DNA of 64,000 nt from Artemisia argyi (GCA_030686995.1 CM060680.1:83602259-83666258), one strand, 5' to 3'; positions 20,442 to 32,775 are shown, counted from the first letter of the stretch. Notes: a model not told the origin generated them from the sequence alone. Program-made: numbers and translations.

Positions 20442-21664
20442 TAACCTTATTACTAGTTACACCGTAGTCTTCACAATGTGGAAAATATTATTGTTACATT
20501 GGAGTATAGTCCAGATTCGTCCAAAGTCGTTCCATACTCGATTAATAGTCCTCAAACGAAATATAAAGAAATAAGGCACTACTACTATTGTTTTTTAGGC
20601 ATAATTAGCCAATATAAAGGGGAGACTGACACTTAGAAAATCAGATTATTTGACGTTATCATATATTTATCCCAACATTCAATTTTATAGCCGTTGTTAG
20701 AATTATTTGGATCACAGTAATCTGAGAGTCGTGTAAACACTTTCAGATCGAAGTATTTCGATGGTTCTATCGAAATCTTTAATCGGATAAAACTCATATT
20801 TTTGAACCGAGAATGTGTTTTTGATGTTATGAAAAACAGAACCAGAAAATGATGAATATGTGACCAACAAAACCGAACTCGGTTGTAACTGCCAAGGCAG
20901 TTATTTAACTACCGAAATGGTTAATTTGACGGGTAAAATTAATGTCCAAAATACCGGGAATTTTATTTTTACTTCGACCCAGCCAGGGGCGCCACCCCTT
21001 GGACCCTGCTACCAGGGGCTGCCGCCCCTGGAACCCCGCTACCGAGGGCGCTGCCCCCGGACCCCCGTGATTCGGGGCAATAATCACAATAACGTCATAC
21101 AAGTGTGCACTCCGCACAACCCCGACTTGTTGAACATTTATCATAATTACACATTGGTCACCTAAGTCAATCCATTACACTTAAATCATATTGGTGATGT
21201 AAAATCACCAACAGCCGTCGGGGGGATTTTAGAGTGCAAACCATTAGGTTGTGCATACCATCAAACCAAGAGTGATAACCCACCACCGCGTGCGGTAGTG
21301 GACAGCGAGGTCATTCAGAGGACCGTGCGCAGAAGGTTGCCACCACCGAGTGGTTTGTGACCATTAAGCCCAGTCTTAAGGCTTCTATTAATCTTAATTT
21401 GCCTTTTCTGAAAAAACCTAACTGAAATATTTATTAATGGAAGCATATTTTAGCATACATAACTTATGCTAATATGTTTTTGCTAAATAAACAAAACAAA
21501 GAAGAAGATAATTTTGACATCCTTGCAATTACTTCTTTTCTGATAGAAAATTACAAAAATCCTTTGGTTTATATTCAGAAAAAAGTAACAGATTTATGAA
21601 AGTTTAGTCGAATTAAAAGTAATCTTTTACTTCTATAAGTATGTAGCGTTTAAATAACTTCGAG
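20442..21664. mobile_element. Unclassified LTR-retrotransposon relic with GC-rich palindromes
   Basis: An otherwise AT-rich stretch contains a GC-rich block at 20980-21085 with CCAGGGGCTGCCGCCCCTGG (a 20-bp perfect-arm palindrome at 21012-21031) and related imperfect copies. Such blocks occur in plant LTRs, but I cannot define ends, PBS or coding parts. Frames that cross the block have no recognisable protein. Confidence 0.35.

Positions 21665-21705
<41 letters not shown>
21665..21705. repeat. Poly(A) tract
   Basis: About 40 consecutive A bases, 360 bp upstream of the MED26-like start codon. It could be the tail of a plus-strand retroposon or a simple repeat; nothing upstream decides this. 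Confidence 0.7.
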
Positions 21706-21706
<1 letters not shown>

Positions 21707-22066
21707 CACCTGAGAGAAAGTTGAAAGACTATTAAATAAAATATAGCAGTATTTTTTTTCTTAGTAAAATTCTTGTTTAACAAAAAACTCATAGTGACCG
21801 TTAAAACGCGGACAGAAAATAAACATCGAACTAGATACATCAATTAATGAAAAACATTGGTTACATCTAATTCTGTTAACCGACTTAAACATAACCTAAT
21901 TACGAATATTTATTTAATGGCTTGTTATCCTATTATTCACCCTCACAAAAAACAAATTCATAACCTTGTATCCCAAGTTTCGATCAACTTTTATAACAAA
22001 TTCAGCTTCTTGATTTCTGGGTATTATCGAAATCATAAATCTTTCAAGGAAACATTCTTTAGTTCG

Positions 22067-23068
22067 ATGGAAGAATCCATGTCTAACTTACAGCTGGATG
22101 ACTTGAGAAATTTCTTGCACATTACGAATGTCGATATATTCGACTTCATTAAGATGGCGATAAGGTTTGCTGCAGCTGATCGCCTTGATGATTTTCGAAC
22201 TCAGAGAGACAACATTGCTGAGATGTTGTACAGATACCCGCGTGACTTGATTAACCGTAACAAACTCCAGTGCATTAATGCAAGTACTACTGAAAGCCAA
22301 GATGATCAAAAAAATAGAGATTGGAGACATGATGTGGCTGCTAATGAAGACACAGGTCTTGTTTATCAAGAAGAGCAGAAGCAAGACATGCCGACAAGCA
22401 AACCACAACGATCATTGAAAGTGAGGATTAAATTTAAAAAGGCAGCAACTGATTCAGAAAAAGATAATGTTGCTAAGGGTCCAATCACTCCTGATCTGAA
22501 AGTTGAAAATAGTACTAATCTGATTGATGAAGTTCTGAGGATCAAAGGGGTTATCGACAAGGGTATTGATGATGAATTAATATTGCGCGACTCTTTAAAG
22601 AAGCTGCAAAACATGGAGATATCTATGGAAAGTTTGGAGAAAACCGGGATAGGAAAAACTGTTTCACTTCTTAGAAAGCACGCATCAAAAGATGTTGGCG
22701 AGACTGCCATGAAACTCGTCAAAGCATGGAAGGCTATGGTGGATAAATCACTAAAGAACAAATCAAGCATTGCAAAACCAGTTTCTGAAAGAGCAAAAAA
22801 TCAACAGAGTTCTGTCACTTGTGATCAACGTTGTAAACTGAGGGATTTTGATGTGAAAACAGGGGATCAAAAGGGTCCAACAAGCACTATTATTGAAAAG
22901 AAATTAGAGGCGTCAAAGAGAAAGCTGCAGAGGAGTTATGAGGAAGTTGAATTCATGAAGAAGAAGAGAAAGATACAAGTGTTGCAGCTTCATGAACTCC
23001 CATCACAAAATCATCACATCAAGCCTGTTAACAAGCAATTCAAAAGATGCAGTAACATGCGATGTTGA
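22067..23068 (+). CDS. MED26: Mediator subunit 26-like protein with TFIIS N-terminal (LW) domain
   Basis: A 333-residue protein started at the ATG at 22067 (MEESMSNLQL). The frame is open upstream to 21857, but that part has no conserved character. Residues 10-58 (DLRNFLHITNVDIFDFIKMAIRFAA to RDNIAEMLY) match the N-terminal helix region of plant MED26 proteins. Residues about 153-230 form the TFIIS-N/LW four-helix domain, ending KLVKAWKAMVD. The C-terminus has the family box, ASKRKLQRSYEEVEF then KKRKIQVLQLHELP. MED26 links the Mediator complex to RNA polymerase II elongation factors in the nucleus. Length is close to the family norm of about 350. It appears to be a single exon; the plant relatives I know of have introns, so a retrocopy or an intron-poor paralogue is possible. 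No disabling mutation was seen. Confidence 0.8.
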   Translation: MEESMSNLQLDDLRNFLHITNVDIFDFIKMAIRFAAADRLDDFRTQRDNIAEMLYRYPRDLINRNKLQCINASTTESQDDQKNRDWRHDVAANEDTGLVYQEEQKQDMPTSKPQRSLKVRIKFKKAATDSEKDNVAKGPITPDLKVENSTNLIDEVLRIKGVIDKGIDDELILRDSLKKLQNMEISMESLEKTGIGKTVSLLRKHASKDVGETAMKLVKAWKAMVDKSLKNKSSIAKPVSERAKNQQSSVTCDQRCKLRDFDVKTGDQKGPTSTIIEKKLEASKRKLQRSYEEVEFMKKKRKIQVLQLHELPSQNHHIKPVNKQFKRCSNMRC

Positions 23069-25154
23069 TAACATTTTGCTTCTTCCATTTATTACCAACT
23101 TTGTAATCACACATTCATTTTTAGATGATTTATAAATATCAATTCTTTGATTGTTCTAGTTGTTACATTAATTGTTTTTTAGAAATTTCTTTTATGTACA
23201 AATGGTTTGTGATGAATAGTAATAGATTTCTTTCTGTCAAAAGTGTTTGTTTCCAACACTCAATGTCTTACATATAAACGTAAACGATAAAGACTTTAGA
23301 CTTTGAACACACATTTATTCAACATATATAGAGTACAATTAGTTCCCTGTACCTGTGTTTGTGCAAAGCCTGTTTATTTTCATCTTTTATCCGTAAAGCA
23401 ACACAGACCTTGAATCAATGACGTACGAATCTTACCAAATCCTCAACCGTGTGATATATGTTTAATCCGCAACAAACATATGTACTTGATATATTGAGCC
23501 CAAAGTTTCCAGGCTGGGGAATAGATATAATTAGCTTATAAGCCTCCTTCCTGTACACATCCATCTCAATCATGAGCATCAACGAGACATGATTAATGCT
23601 GGGTCTCAAGTCCTTATAATCTTGGGTCATTGACTTGAGATACAAATATGCTTCTGAATTCAAACCAGAGTGACTATATTAGGCAAAATATTACCAACAG
23701 GTTTCGAAACACCATCTACACATGAATTTTTAGTCCATAAAGATCCTTTAAACATATTTAGAACACAATGCAAAATGTTTGTGTCCTGTATGCTAACTCA
23801 CTTAAATGAAAATCTGATAGAAGGTGTAACGCTTTCTCTTGTAGCCTGGTATCCACGTAAACTTTCATCAATCATATTCCATAAGCCAACGTCCCGATCA
23901 CATTCCGCCTTATTACTAAACATCAGTCTTCCCTCTCATACTTGGCCAAACATATTAATTATAGGTTAACAAGAGCTACAGAAACAAGCACTTTCAATCC
24001 CATGTAGACATTCTAAAGCCCAAACATAACTCGACATCACACATTTGGGGAAAAAGACAGTTCTATGTAACTACATTTTGTGCATTTAGATTCACTAGTG
24101 TAAGCATAGCTGTAAAAACGAGTTCCAAACAACAAGTTCACCTAGAGGCATTACATCTGCAAACCTTACTGACATAAATCAACAGACGAATGAGACTGCT
24201 GAAAATGGATATTGTGTTTATTACAGGTGGCAAAATGAGCAAGTCGGCGAGTTGGGTAACATGTCACAAGAGGCTATCTTTTAGAACGGTTCAGGCTAAC
24301 AAAATTATGTCCTTACAACAAAAATCCAACTTTTCATCAAGTATGTCTTATGTATTTGCATACATTACTGATGATTTCCCAGTTCCCACCTGTTTGACCT
24401 GCTCAAACGTTTAGCCTATTGCAGATAAAAATGTAACCCAAATCGAACCATTTAAAATATAAGCGTAAAAAACAATGCTAAATTTCTGTTTATTGACTTT
24501 AATATGCAAACTGCATAATGATCATTCATCTAGTAACAAACCTCTGCATCCACTTGTGGTTGACCATCAAATTGCAGAAGAACGGACAATATTTATGAAT
24601 CGTCATCCTGTAGTAGAAGAAAATTGGAGTGCTTAAGAACATGAACATTTTGTTGCAAAATAGTAAGAAGAAACCTTCACATATTACATAAAAACGAATT
24701 TGATTGAAAGGCAAAAGCATAAAATTACATATATGATATATAGCTTGACAATATTTTTCCAAGCACATTAAAAAATGGCAAAACTCTCCAAATTAAACAA
24801 AAAATGTCAAATATATGAACTTATGAAGTCAATAGTAGCACAGTTCAATGAGTGTTCTCAATGATCCTCCCAAAATGTAAAAGAACTCAAATTTCTGTAT
24901 CAATGGGACTTCAATTATCGTTCATCTTACCAAGCGCTATAGAATGTGAAACTTGATTACTAATTGAGGACACAACTCAATAGAATGTGGAGCCTACGCT
25001 AATTTACAGTTTGAAAGTCCCTTGGGAGTAAGTCCACAATGGCCATCTTACCAAGCGCAATGGTTACAAATCTTCTCACATCAGGGTATTTTATTGCTCC
25101 CTTCTATATAATTCACTTTAATGTCTAAGATCAATGATCAACATGACTCTTTTG
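23069..25154. other. Intergenic region after MED26-like gene, no gene supported
   Basis: AT-rich sequence. An 82-codon minus-strand frame at 23415-23663 ends SSTYVCCGLNIYHTVEDLVRF and looks protein-like, so it could be an exon or gene fragment, but I do not recognise it. At about 24226-24415 there is a GGTGGCAAAATGAGC to TTGACCTGCTCAAAC stretch of the kind seen in dispersed non-autonomous plant repeats. No boundaries could be set. Confidence 0.4.
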
Positions 25155-25705
25155 GTCCGAGAGAAGTAGAGTGTGGAACCAAGAGAAGCTAATATGTCAA
25201 CTGATCAATTTTGGATCACCCATACAACAATGTATAGAGTATAGACCACTTTATCCGGAATACCCATTTGTTTTGTTCGATTAATCCAAATATAACGGTC
25301 TTCACTTGCTATATGGGTGCAATGAAATTGGTAGGTCAAAATCGTCTATTATTGCAAATTACATTTACCTAATTAAAGTTTTTTCACGTACCAACTTCCC
25401 CATGGTTCGACAGTTTGACCCTAGTGTTCATACCCGTGTCTATTGCATTTTGTGGGTCTTTCGGTAGAAAAGTAGAGTGTCGAACCAAGAGAAGCCGGTA
25501 TATCAAGAGACTTCAGCTAGAAAGATATAACTTCGGCTCAATAAACAATTATGACCCATCAATTTCGGGCCACCCATGTAACAATGCATAGACCATTTCA
25601 CCCGGAATACCCTTCTTTCTTTCGATTATCTGGAATTCTGGATATAACAGTCTATGTTTGGCTAACAATAGGTGAAATCATAATGATCGGTCAAAATGGT
25701 ATCAA
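25155..25705. repeat. Diverged direct duplication, two copies
   Basis: 25155-25345 and 25468-25705 share the same order of phrases: GTAGAGTGTGGAACCAAGAGAAGC / GTAGAGTGTCGAACC..., a GATCAATTTTGG / ATCAATTTCGGG block, CACCCATACAACAATG / CACCCATGTAACAATG, CCGGAATACCC and ATATAACGGTC / ATATAACAGTC, then GGTCAAAAT. The second copy has insertions. Noncoding. Confidence 0.7.
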
Positions 25706-26513
25706 GTTTTGAAATGGTTTTTGTTGGATGTAGAAAGAGCTGTGTCATGTTGACATGAAGATTATTAGTTTAGGCTAAGCTAGAATTAGTTGACATCATG
25801 ATTCACGAGACTATAAACTGCAAACATAAGTGTCTAAGAAAAATGATCAAGCTTGTAGCGTAGTTGAGGAAAATGAAGCTTGAATACTTCAACAAATAAA
25901 GGGTTTATGTGAAATCAAAACCAAATCTGATTTACCCAATGCAAAAGCTTGCTCCCTGCCAATGAAAAAATGTATCAAGAGCAGCCTAACGGGTTAGCTT
26001 CGCTTTGTTGGAATTTAGAGAAATAATTTTGGTTGGATTACTCCGTTAACCTATAGACAAACCATGCTTCAAACACCTAGATGCAGACGCTTAGTGACAT
26101 CTGCCCTTATATAGCGATGTGAACCCATGTTCATTACCCTAAATCTACTACAAGCAACTTCAGATGATCATTAAACTTAAGTTGAAAAGTAATACTCTCA
26201 AATATTTAAAACTCCCACCAACAGAAATTTCATAAACAATCTAATTGTTGCTAGCAATTAATTAAAACCTTTTATTCTTATTTGAAAGCAACTCATATAC
26301 CTAAGCTAATGTGTAGTGTGCATAGACCATTCCATATAACAATCAAATAAAACACAAGTCAATCAGTTAGAAACAAGACTAAAAAACTTCAATTCATTCC
26401 ATCACAAATCAAACATCTAAACATACAGCATCTTTACATTCAGATAACCAAACACCAAAACACAAATCCAAACACCCTAACTTCCTTCTTTAAAACCCCA
26501 ACCAAACACCTCC
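25706..26513. other. AT-rich region, no gene supported
   Basis: About 800 bp with no convincing ORF. The part next to the H4 pseudogene (26380-26513) is A/C-rich on this strand and may be the old H4 3' UTR. If the Helitron call is right, some of this lies inside the Helitron. Confidence 0.4.
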
Positions 26514-26867
<354 letters not shown>

Positions 26868-26984
26868 TTAGGAAGCGGTTGGTTGTTCAAACTAAAATTA
26901 TTTGGCTTAACAATTTCTAATATCTCTACTTATAAATCATGAAAACAACTAAACGTGTAACCAAATAATGCAAAATATAATCAC

Positions 26985-27022
26985 GCGGTACCCGCCACCG
27001 CATTGCGCGGGTTCCGTTCTAG
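26985..27022 (+). mobile_element. Helitron 3' terminus (hairpin plus CTAG)
   Basis: ACCCGC and GCGGGT arms form a GC-rich hairpin, followed 10 bases later by CTAG and then T at 27023. A short hairpin upstream of CTRR with insertion before T is the Helitron 3' signature, and this GC-rich phrase ending TTCTAGT is common in plant Helitrons. The 5' TC end could not be located, so the extent to the left is unknown; the H4 pseudogene would lie within it, 130 bases from the end. Confidence 0.6.
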
Positions 27023-27548
27023 TATTTTAAGATGCATTATAGTACCCTCAAATACAATCAACTTGTCAAACATGATTTTTTACTACTCATTACTTATTAC
27101 TTAATTTACTAGATTTAAAATTTATCATTTTACTATTGTAAAAGATATATTTAGTCAAACCTATAAGACTGAGCGGAGTAATCAGTGAGGAGTCACTCAT
27201 GAGACTCATACTCATACGTCACCCCACTCCCATGGTCTCAGCTCACGCGTGAGAGGACAAGAAAAAAGAGAGTAAAGGTGAGCCACTCACCTCTTGATTC
27301 ACGTGTAAATGTGAGTCCCATTTCAAAAATCTATTCGTTGATTATTGTTTAAAAGAAAATTACACTACCTCATTCAATTATAAATACCCCAAAATTTCTA
27401 CATTTTTAAACACATCTTTTGATATTTTACTCAAACAATATATATTTCATTCCTCATTATCCAAATGGATTCCAAAACGTTTTTTTTCCCACCAACTCAG
27501 AAGAAGGACAAGAAGTTGTTAGTCGGGACTTGAATATTTTTAGAAAAG
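27023..27548. other. Possible DNA-transposon 5' part, truncated
   Basis: GACTGAGCGGAGTAATCAG at 27168 and a series of GTCACTCATGAGACTCA phrases (27185-27310) look like terminal and subterminal sequence of a DNA element. A short plus-strand frame begins ATGGATTCCAAAACG at 27465 but merges into retrotransposon sequence. No transposase is seen. Confidence 0.35.
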
Positions 27549-28730
27549 GGGGTGTCTCCAGTGCTAACTTTGATCGTTGTGCGGTGCGCCCACAAGACGT
27601 GCGATAATTCATCCTACCATCTACCGTTGTGTTTATCGAGGTGCGCTTTAATTCCTTCGCCCAGACTACGATTCGCGCGCTCAACCAAACCATTGGTTTG
27701 TGGGTGTTTAACTGACACGAAGTGTTGTGTAATATTTAGTTGCGCGCACCAGTCTTTGAACGGGTTATCGCAGAATTATTTACCATTGTCTGAAATGATC
27801 TCCCCAGGTAGTCCAAAGCGGCATACAATGTTCTCCCAAACAAATCGTTTTACCTGATTGCCTGTGATTGTTGCCACTACTTTTGCCTCAATCCACTTAG
27901 TGAAGTAGTCTATAGCCACAATAAGAAATTTCAGTCCCTCTGCTGCAACAGGGAAGGGGCCCGCGATATCGATGCCCCACTTATAGAATGGCTATGGAGA
28001 AGTGATAGGCGTTAGCTCTTGTTGTGGTTGGCGCGGGATGGGTCTATGAACTTGGAAATCGCTACATTTCTTTATCATATCCCGCGCATCGCGATGCATA
28101 GTAGGCCAATAGTATCCTGACCGCAAGGCTCGTGCTACAACGGACCGTAGTCCTGAGTGCATACTGCATGAACCGGCATGGATCTCTCAGAGTACGTAAT
28201 CTGCCTGAAGAGGTCCAACACACCGAAGCCATGGTTGTAGAAATGAACGTCGATATAGGATATCATCTCGAAGTTCAAACCTTTGCGCTGTGCGCCGTAT
28301 CCGTCGAGCGTCCTTCTGCTCATGGGGTAATATACCCTTGCTTATGAATTCGATGATAGGGGTCATCCATGTAGGATCCTTCTCTTCTATCACCGTAGAT
28401 ATCTCCATCTCCGAGATGGATTTGTTTTTCAGGGTCTCAACCAATACTTGTTTTGACAGGTGCGCAAAGCTTGTAGATGCAATCTTGCTTAGTGCATCCA
28501 CTTTTCTGTTTTCCCCTCTAGGAACTTGTTTAATGGCTAACCTGTCAAAACTCTGGATTAGGGACTTGGTCTTGTCGAGGTATTGGACCATGTTATCCTC
28601 TTTAGCCACATATTCGCCCAACACATGATTGGCTACTAATCGGGAGTCGACATTTGCTTCTAGGTTGCGTACACCCATTCGATTTGCAATGCGTAATCCA
28701 GCAATTAGGGTTTCATACTCTGCCTCCGAA
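27549..28730 (-). pseudogene. Tat-type Ty3/gypsy pol fragment: RNase H and integrase
   Basis: Read on the minus strand from 28730: an RNase H segment (SEAEYETLIAGLRIANR, VPRGENRKVDALSKIAST), the integrase zinc-binding part (ILYRRSFLQPWLRCVGPLQADYVL), then the integrase core with DYFTKWIEAK, a GEIISDNG block (a catalytic Asp), HPQTNGLVERANRSL, and WAHRTT followed by GDTPFS. Stops interrupt the core, for example just after ISDNGK and before DELSHVLWAH. Upstream RT, protease and gag are missing. The sequence is of the Tat/Ogre lineage of Ty3/gypsy. It probably belongs to the same element as the LTR and PBS at 34824-35326, now separated by element A. Confidence 0.85.
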
Positions 28731-30880
28731 CCTTAGGAGAGTATTCCCAACCTAGCCACCAAGGCTACCGAAACACCATTGAGCTCACCGGAGCCAATGT
28801 GACCCCCTTGCGATCCGACACCATCCGGTTGGTGCAAAGCGGATGTGCATTCCATGGACTTCGTTCCGAAGATCCAAACCAACATCTTAAGGACTTTCTC
28901 AAAATCGTAGATTCCATAGACCTAGGTGTTGAAACTAGAGAGACAACCCGTTTACGCCTATTCCAATTCTCTTTACGGGATCAAGCTAGTCAATGGCTTG
29001 AGCGTTTACCCGCGGGATCCATCACCACATGGGATGATCTCACCACTCATTTCCTTGCTCAATTTTTCCCACCGGGGAGAACTACTAAGCTTAGGAATGA
29101 CATCTTGATGTTCCAACAACATCAAAATGAATCTCTTTATGAAGCATGGACTCGTTTCAAGGACTTACTCCAAAAAGTCCCTCATCATGGCATAGATCTT
29201 TGGCTCCAAGTCCAAATTTTTTATGACCATATCGACATCTCCACGAGGCGAGCCATTAATCAATCGGCCGGTGGTAAGCTACGTGATCTTAGTGCGGAAC
29301 AATCATGGGAACTCATAGAAGATCTTGCTCTCTATGACAACGAAAGTTGGAATGATCCCCGTGATTTGAACAAAACGGTCAAGGCAATATCTTTGCCTTC
29401 GAACAATTCTAGCACTCCCGACCGTAGGATCATGGAACTTGAGGACCAAGTCAAGTTTCTCATGAAATCTTACGATGCTCCTAAGCCTTCAAGCCAAGTG
29501 AACAAAATCACTTCTTCATGCGAATTATGTAGTGGTCCCCATGACACTCGTGATTGTGTGGAACTCCCCGGAACAGCTTTTGCGGACTACGCATCCACGC
29601 GTACCGATGAAGCGGGAGATAAGTGGTACACTTTCAAGCCCGAGCCAAACACATACGGTGATTCATACAACCCCTCATGGAAAAATCATCCAAACCTTAG
29701 GTGGAAACAAAATCAACCCAATTCCTCCAATCCGCCTAATCGTTACCAACCAAACGGTCAACCATCCAACCGTACTTTCAACAACAATCCTTCTAACAAC
29801 TATGGTAGTACCAACAATCTTGAAGGATTGATGTCAAAGTTCATGGCATCTCAAGAAGCCCGCATAGCTAGGTTTGAAACCGAATTCAACCAACAACAAA
29901 CGGAGATGACCAACAAGATTGACAACTTGTTGAAAGCCCTCAACAACCAAGCGTTAATCACACCTAGGGACACCAATAGTGGAATCCAAATTAAGGACCC
30001 CTCATCATCCAAACATGTCCACTTTGTCAATGTTGTCACCATTAAGCCAATAGATAAGGAGATAGAGGAGAGTGACAAGGATGAAGTTAGAATAGAAGCC
30101 GATAGTAAGGATGAAAGTAGGGAAGTTGAGGTTAATAAGGATGAGGAATTAGAGGAGGTAGAACCTATAGAAGAATACTTTGATAAGTTGCCAACCAAGG
30201 AAGAACGGGAATACCATAAGGATTTATTCGATAGTCTCGAGAAAACATATATCTTTGGTGACCCCCTTATCAAAATGGGAGACCCCTCTAACATTAACAT
30301 CCCATGCAATATCGGGCACATGCATATATGGAAAGCTTACATCGACCTTAGATCCCCCATGAACATCATGACTAGGACTTATTACAATTGGGTGATGAAG
30401 AAGCAACTTGATTTCAGGATGATGCCCGGTAAGAATCTGATAAGTAATTTTGCAGGAAGAGTGAAGGGACTGCATGTGATTATAGGGAATCTCACTTATG
30501 AGATTGATTTTATGATAGTTGAGGACACTCGTCCGGTGATAGATGCTTGCCTAAGCCAGATAATATTCGGAAAACCATTTGTTGAGGCTACTAGGATGAG
30601 TTATGATCCGACTTTAGGGATAGTTAGATTTAAGGAAGAGAATAATGAGGTTGCTTATCAAATGCCCTACAAGATCGAACAATACCGCCTTCTCTCTAAT
30701 TTCGAAAAGGAACACAAGCAAGCGGCTTATTATAGGAATGAGGAGGATAGACGTAGGGGAGTAGAGTATGTTAGAAATAGAATGCTTGGTTTTTACAAAG
30801 AGTGCTTGCAACTAGGTCCGGAATACAAAACTAGTTTAGAAGACGACCTAGAGAATGGAACCAATGATGAGATCACGTAG
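28730..30880 (+). CDS. Gag/protease-like polyprotein of element A (partial, no start)
   Basis: The frame is open from the junction at 28730 to TAG at 30878-30880. The ATG-like position at 28797 is out of frame; the natural start was lost with the 5' truncation. Blocks in order: CAFHGLRSEDPNQHLKDF, LRLFQFSLRDQASQWLERL, FFPPGRT and the segment RFKDLLQKVPHHGIDLW form the retrotransposon gag domain (first 150 residues). A knuckle CELCSGPHDTRDC (C-x2-C-x3-H-x4-C) follows, then an N/P-rich linker, a coiled, strongly acidic stretch, and a protease-like region (IPCNIGHMHIWKAYIDLRSPMNIMTRTYYN), where D-L-R replaces D-S/T-G, so it may be inactive. Proteins like this are commonly mis-annotated as MAK10-like protein. 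The frame is intact over its remaining length. Confidence 0.82.
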   Translation, partial: TLGEYSQPSHQGYRNTIELTGANVTPLRSDTIRLVQSGCAFHGLRSEDPNQHLKDFLKIVDSIDLGVETRETTRLRLFQFSLRDQASQWLERLPAGSITTWDDLTTHFLAQFFPPGRTTKLRNDILMFQQHQNESLYEAWTRFKDLLQKVPHHGIDLWLQVQIFYDHIDISTRRAINQSAGGKLRDLSAEQSWELIEDLALYDNESWNDPRDLNKTVKAISLPSNNSSTPDRRIMELEDQVKFLMKSYDAPKPSSQVNKITSSCELCSGPHDTRDCVELPGTAFADYASTRTDEAGDKWYTFKPEPNTYGDSYNPSWKNHPNLRWKQNQPNSSNPPNRYQPNGQPSNRTFNNNPSNNYGSTNNLEGLMSKFMASQEARIARFETEFNQQQTEMTNKIDNLLKALNNQALITPRDTNSGIQIKDPSSSKHVHFVNVVTIKPIDKEIEESDKDEVRIEADSKDESREVEVNKDEELEEVEPIEEYFDKLPTKEEREYHKDLFDSLEKTYIFGDPLIKMGDPSNINIPCNIGHMHIWKAYIDLRSPMNIMTRTYYNWVMKKQLDFRMMPGKNLISNFAGRVKGLHVIIGNLTYEIDFMIVEDTRPVIDACLSQIIFGKPFVEATRMSYDPTLGIVRFKEENNEVAYQMPYKIEQYRLLSNFEKEHKQAAYYRNEEDRRRGVEYVRNRMLGFYKECLQLGPEYKTSLEDDLENGTNDEIT

Positions 30881-32730
30881 TAACCCATGACCTTGAGTCT
30901 AGCTACAAGACTCGTAAATAAAGAAAAGCGCTTCTTGGGAGGCAACCCATGTTTTGTGTGATTTTATTTGTTTGATTGTTATTTGCTTCCGTATGCATGT
31001 TTAGTTTTTATTGTTGGTTGATCATGTTTCTCAATTAAAATGTGGAAATACTTTACTATGTTGTTTGGCCTAGTCTTAACTCCAATCTAAAAGTATTTTT
31101 GCAAAAGATAAGTGTAAGGGGAAACCCCAAATATGTTTTTAAGAAACAAACCGATCATGATTCTCCACAATAATAAATGAGCATGTATATTCGTATTTGT
31201 TAGAGTCAAATGCTTGTATTGAGTCATAATGAAGTTTTGCAGGATTTTCCAGGAAGTAGGACCAAGTTTTTCCAGAAATTTTCCGGAAACTTAGCATAAG
31301 AATTTCTGCAGGTCCATTATGACGGCGTCAGAGGATCACTCTTGACGGCGTCAGGGGTTAAAATCTGGAAATTTTACCGGTTTTGTTTTTCTAACGGAGT
31401 CTTATGGTTTTTGTGAATTATTAAGTTTTATAATCTCCAGGAAATCTGCAAACTTCATTCCACAAGCATTATATCTTACTTTGTTTTCTAGGATTTAGTA
31501 ACTTATATAGGATGCCGCCGATTTTATGCGAGGTTGTCTTGTCTATTTTTGTCAGGATTTACAGGTTATGTTTGACAAGGAGATGATTTATATTCTGGAA
31601 GGGAAGCTTTAATTGTTCGTTTTCTTGGAAGAAGATTTAACCTGGCCAACCTATAATCCATACCGAGCGAATCAGGGGAGTATTTGATTTCATTCTCTTT
31701 ACTTTTTCACTTTTACATTCTTTACTTGAACATTGGGGACAATGTTCATCTTAAGTGTAAGGGGAGGGTAAAAAGATGATACCTTACATATGCACTTTCG
31801 CTTGAGTTTGTTTTGTTTAATGGTAGATGTGTAATAAAACTATGAGAAATACTTGTTAGTGCAATTTTAGCACCAAATTTAAATTTTTTTACAACATTTA
31901 GGAGTGAAACTTTAGCCATAGCAAGCGTCTCATGGATAGGAGATTGTATGACTAGCACATAACCGTATATTCAGAAAAATTTTCCACCCAAAAATGTAAG
32001 GTTCGCCTTTAGATTTGATAGGAAAAGCATTCATTATTAGTGCTTATGAGTGTACCGGTAGCATTTAGATTCTAGAACTTGCGTTAGTGATGCATCCCGA
32101 GACCGCTAGTGAGACTACATTCGTGTGGTAGGATTTACTACATGATAAGAGGCATTAGGATCACCCTTGTGTTAAACTCGTATCATAATTACTTGACCAT
32201 TTAAGTCATATTACTTGGCTAGTTAAGTCAACTAATTTTTTCCCACACTTTTAGCGTTGTACTCATTTTTAGTACACGAAACCCCTAGTACACCCCTCCG
32301 AGCCTATCTTTTCGTTTCTAACTTTAAGCATCTTACTTAAAGGAAGAATTTGTTACACCCCACTTAAATGTACACCCAAATCGCCTTAGCCTTCCGTGTA
32401 TGCGCTCATTTTTAGTGCATTATTGTTATTTGTTAAACCCTAAGTTAACTTTCTAATTGATTACATGGTTGCTAAGTCGAGTCATATCCTTGTACATATT
32501 GTTTTGGGACGATTGGGACTCATGGGTAAGTACTTATTTTATGGAGTAATGGGGAAGAACATCACTTATTACCCCCATATGTACGATAATCTTAAAAGTG
32601 CTCCAAGTGTTTTAATTTTCTTAATTCGAGTCATTAGATTAGTTAAATGTAAAGTATGTAAAGATTCAAGTGTAAGGGGAATGTTCATCCCCTATGATGT
32701 ATTATTTTGGATGGTAGGGTAAGAGTGTAT

Positions 32731-32775
<45 letters not shown>

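Noticed and set aside
20860..21165. Open frames across the GC-rich block near 21000
   Set aside because: P/G-rich translation on both strands of a palindromic LTR-like block, with no domain.
28797..28799. ATG as the start of the element A polyprotein
   Set aside because: The ATG is out of frame and followed at once by TGA. The in-frame coding sequence continues upstream to the truncation point, so the real start is missing.
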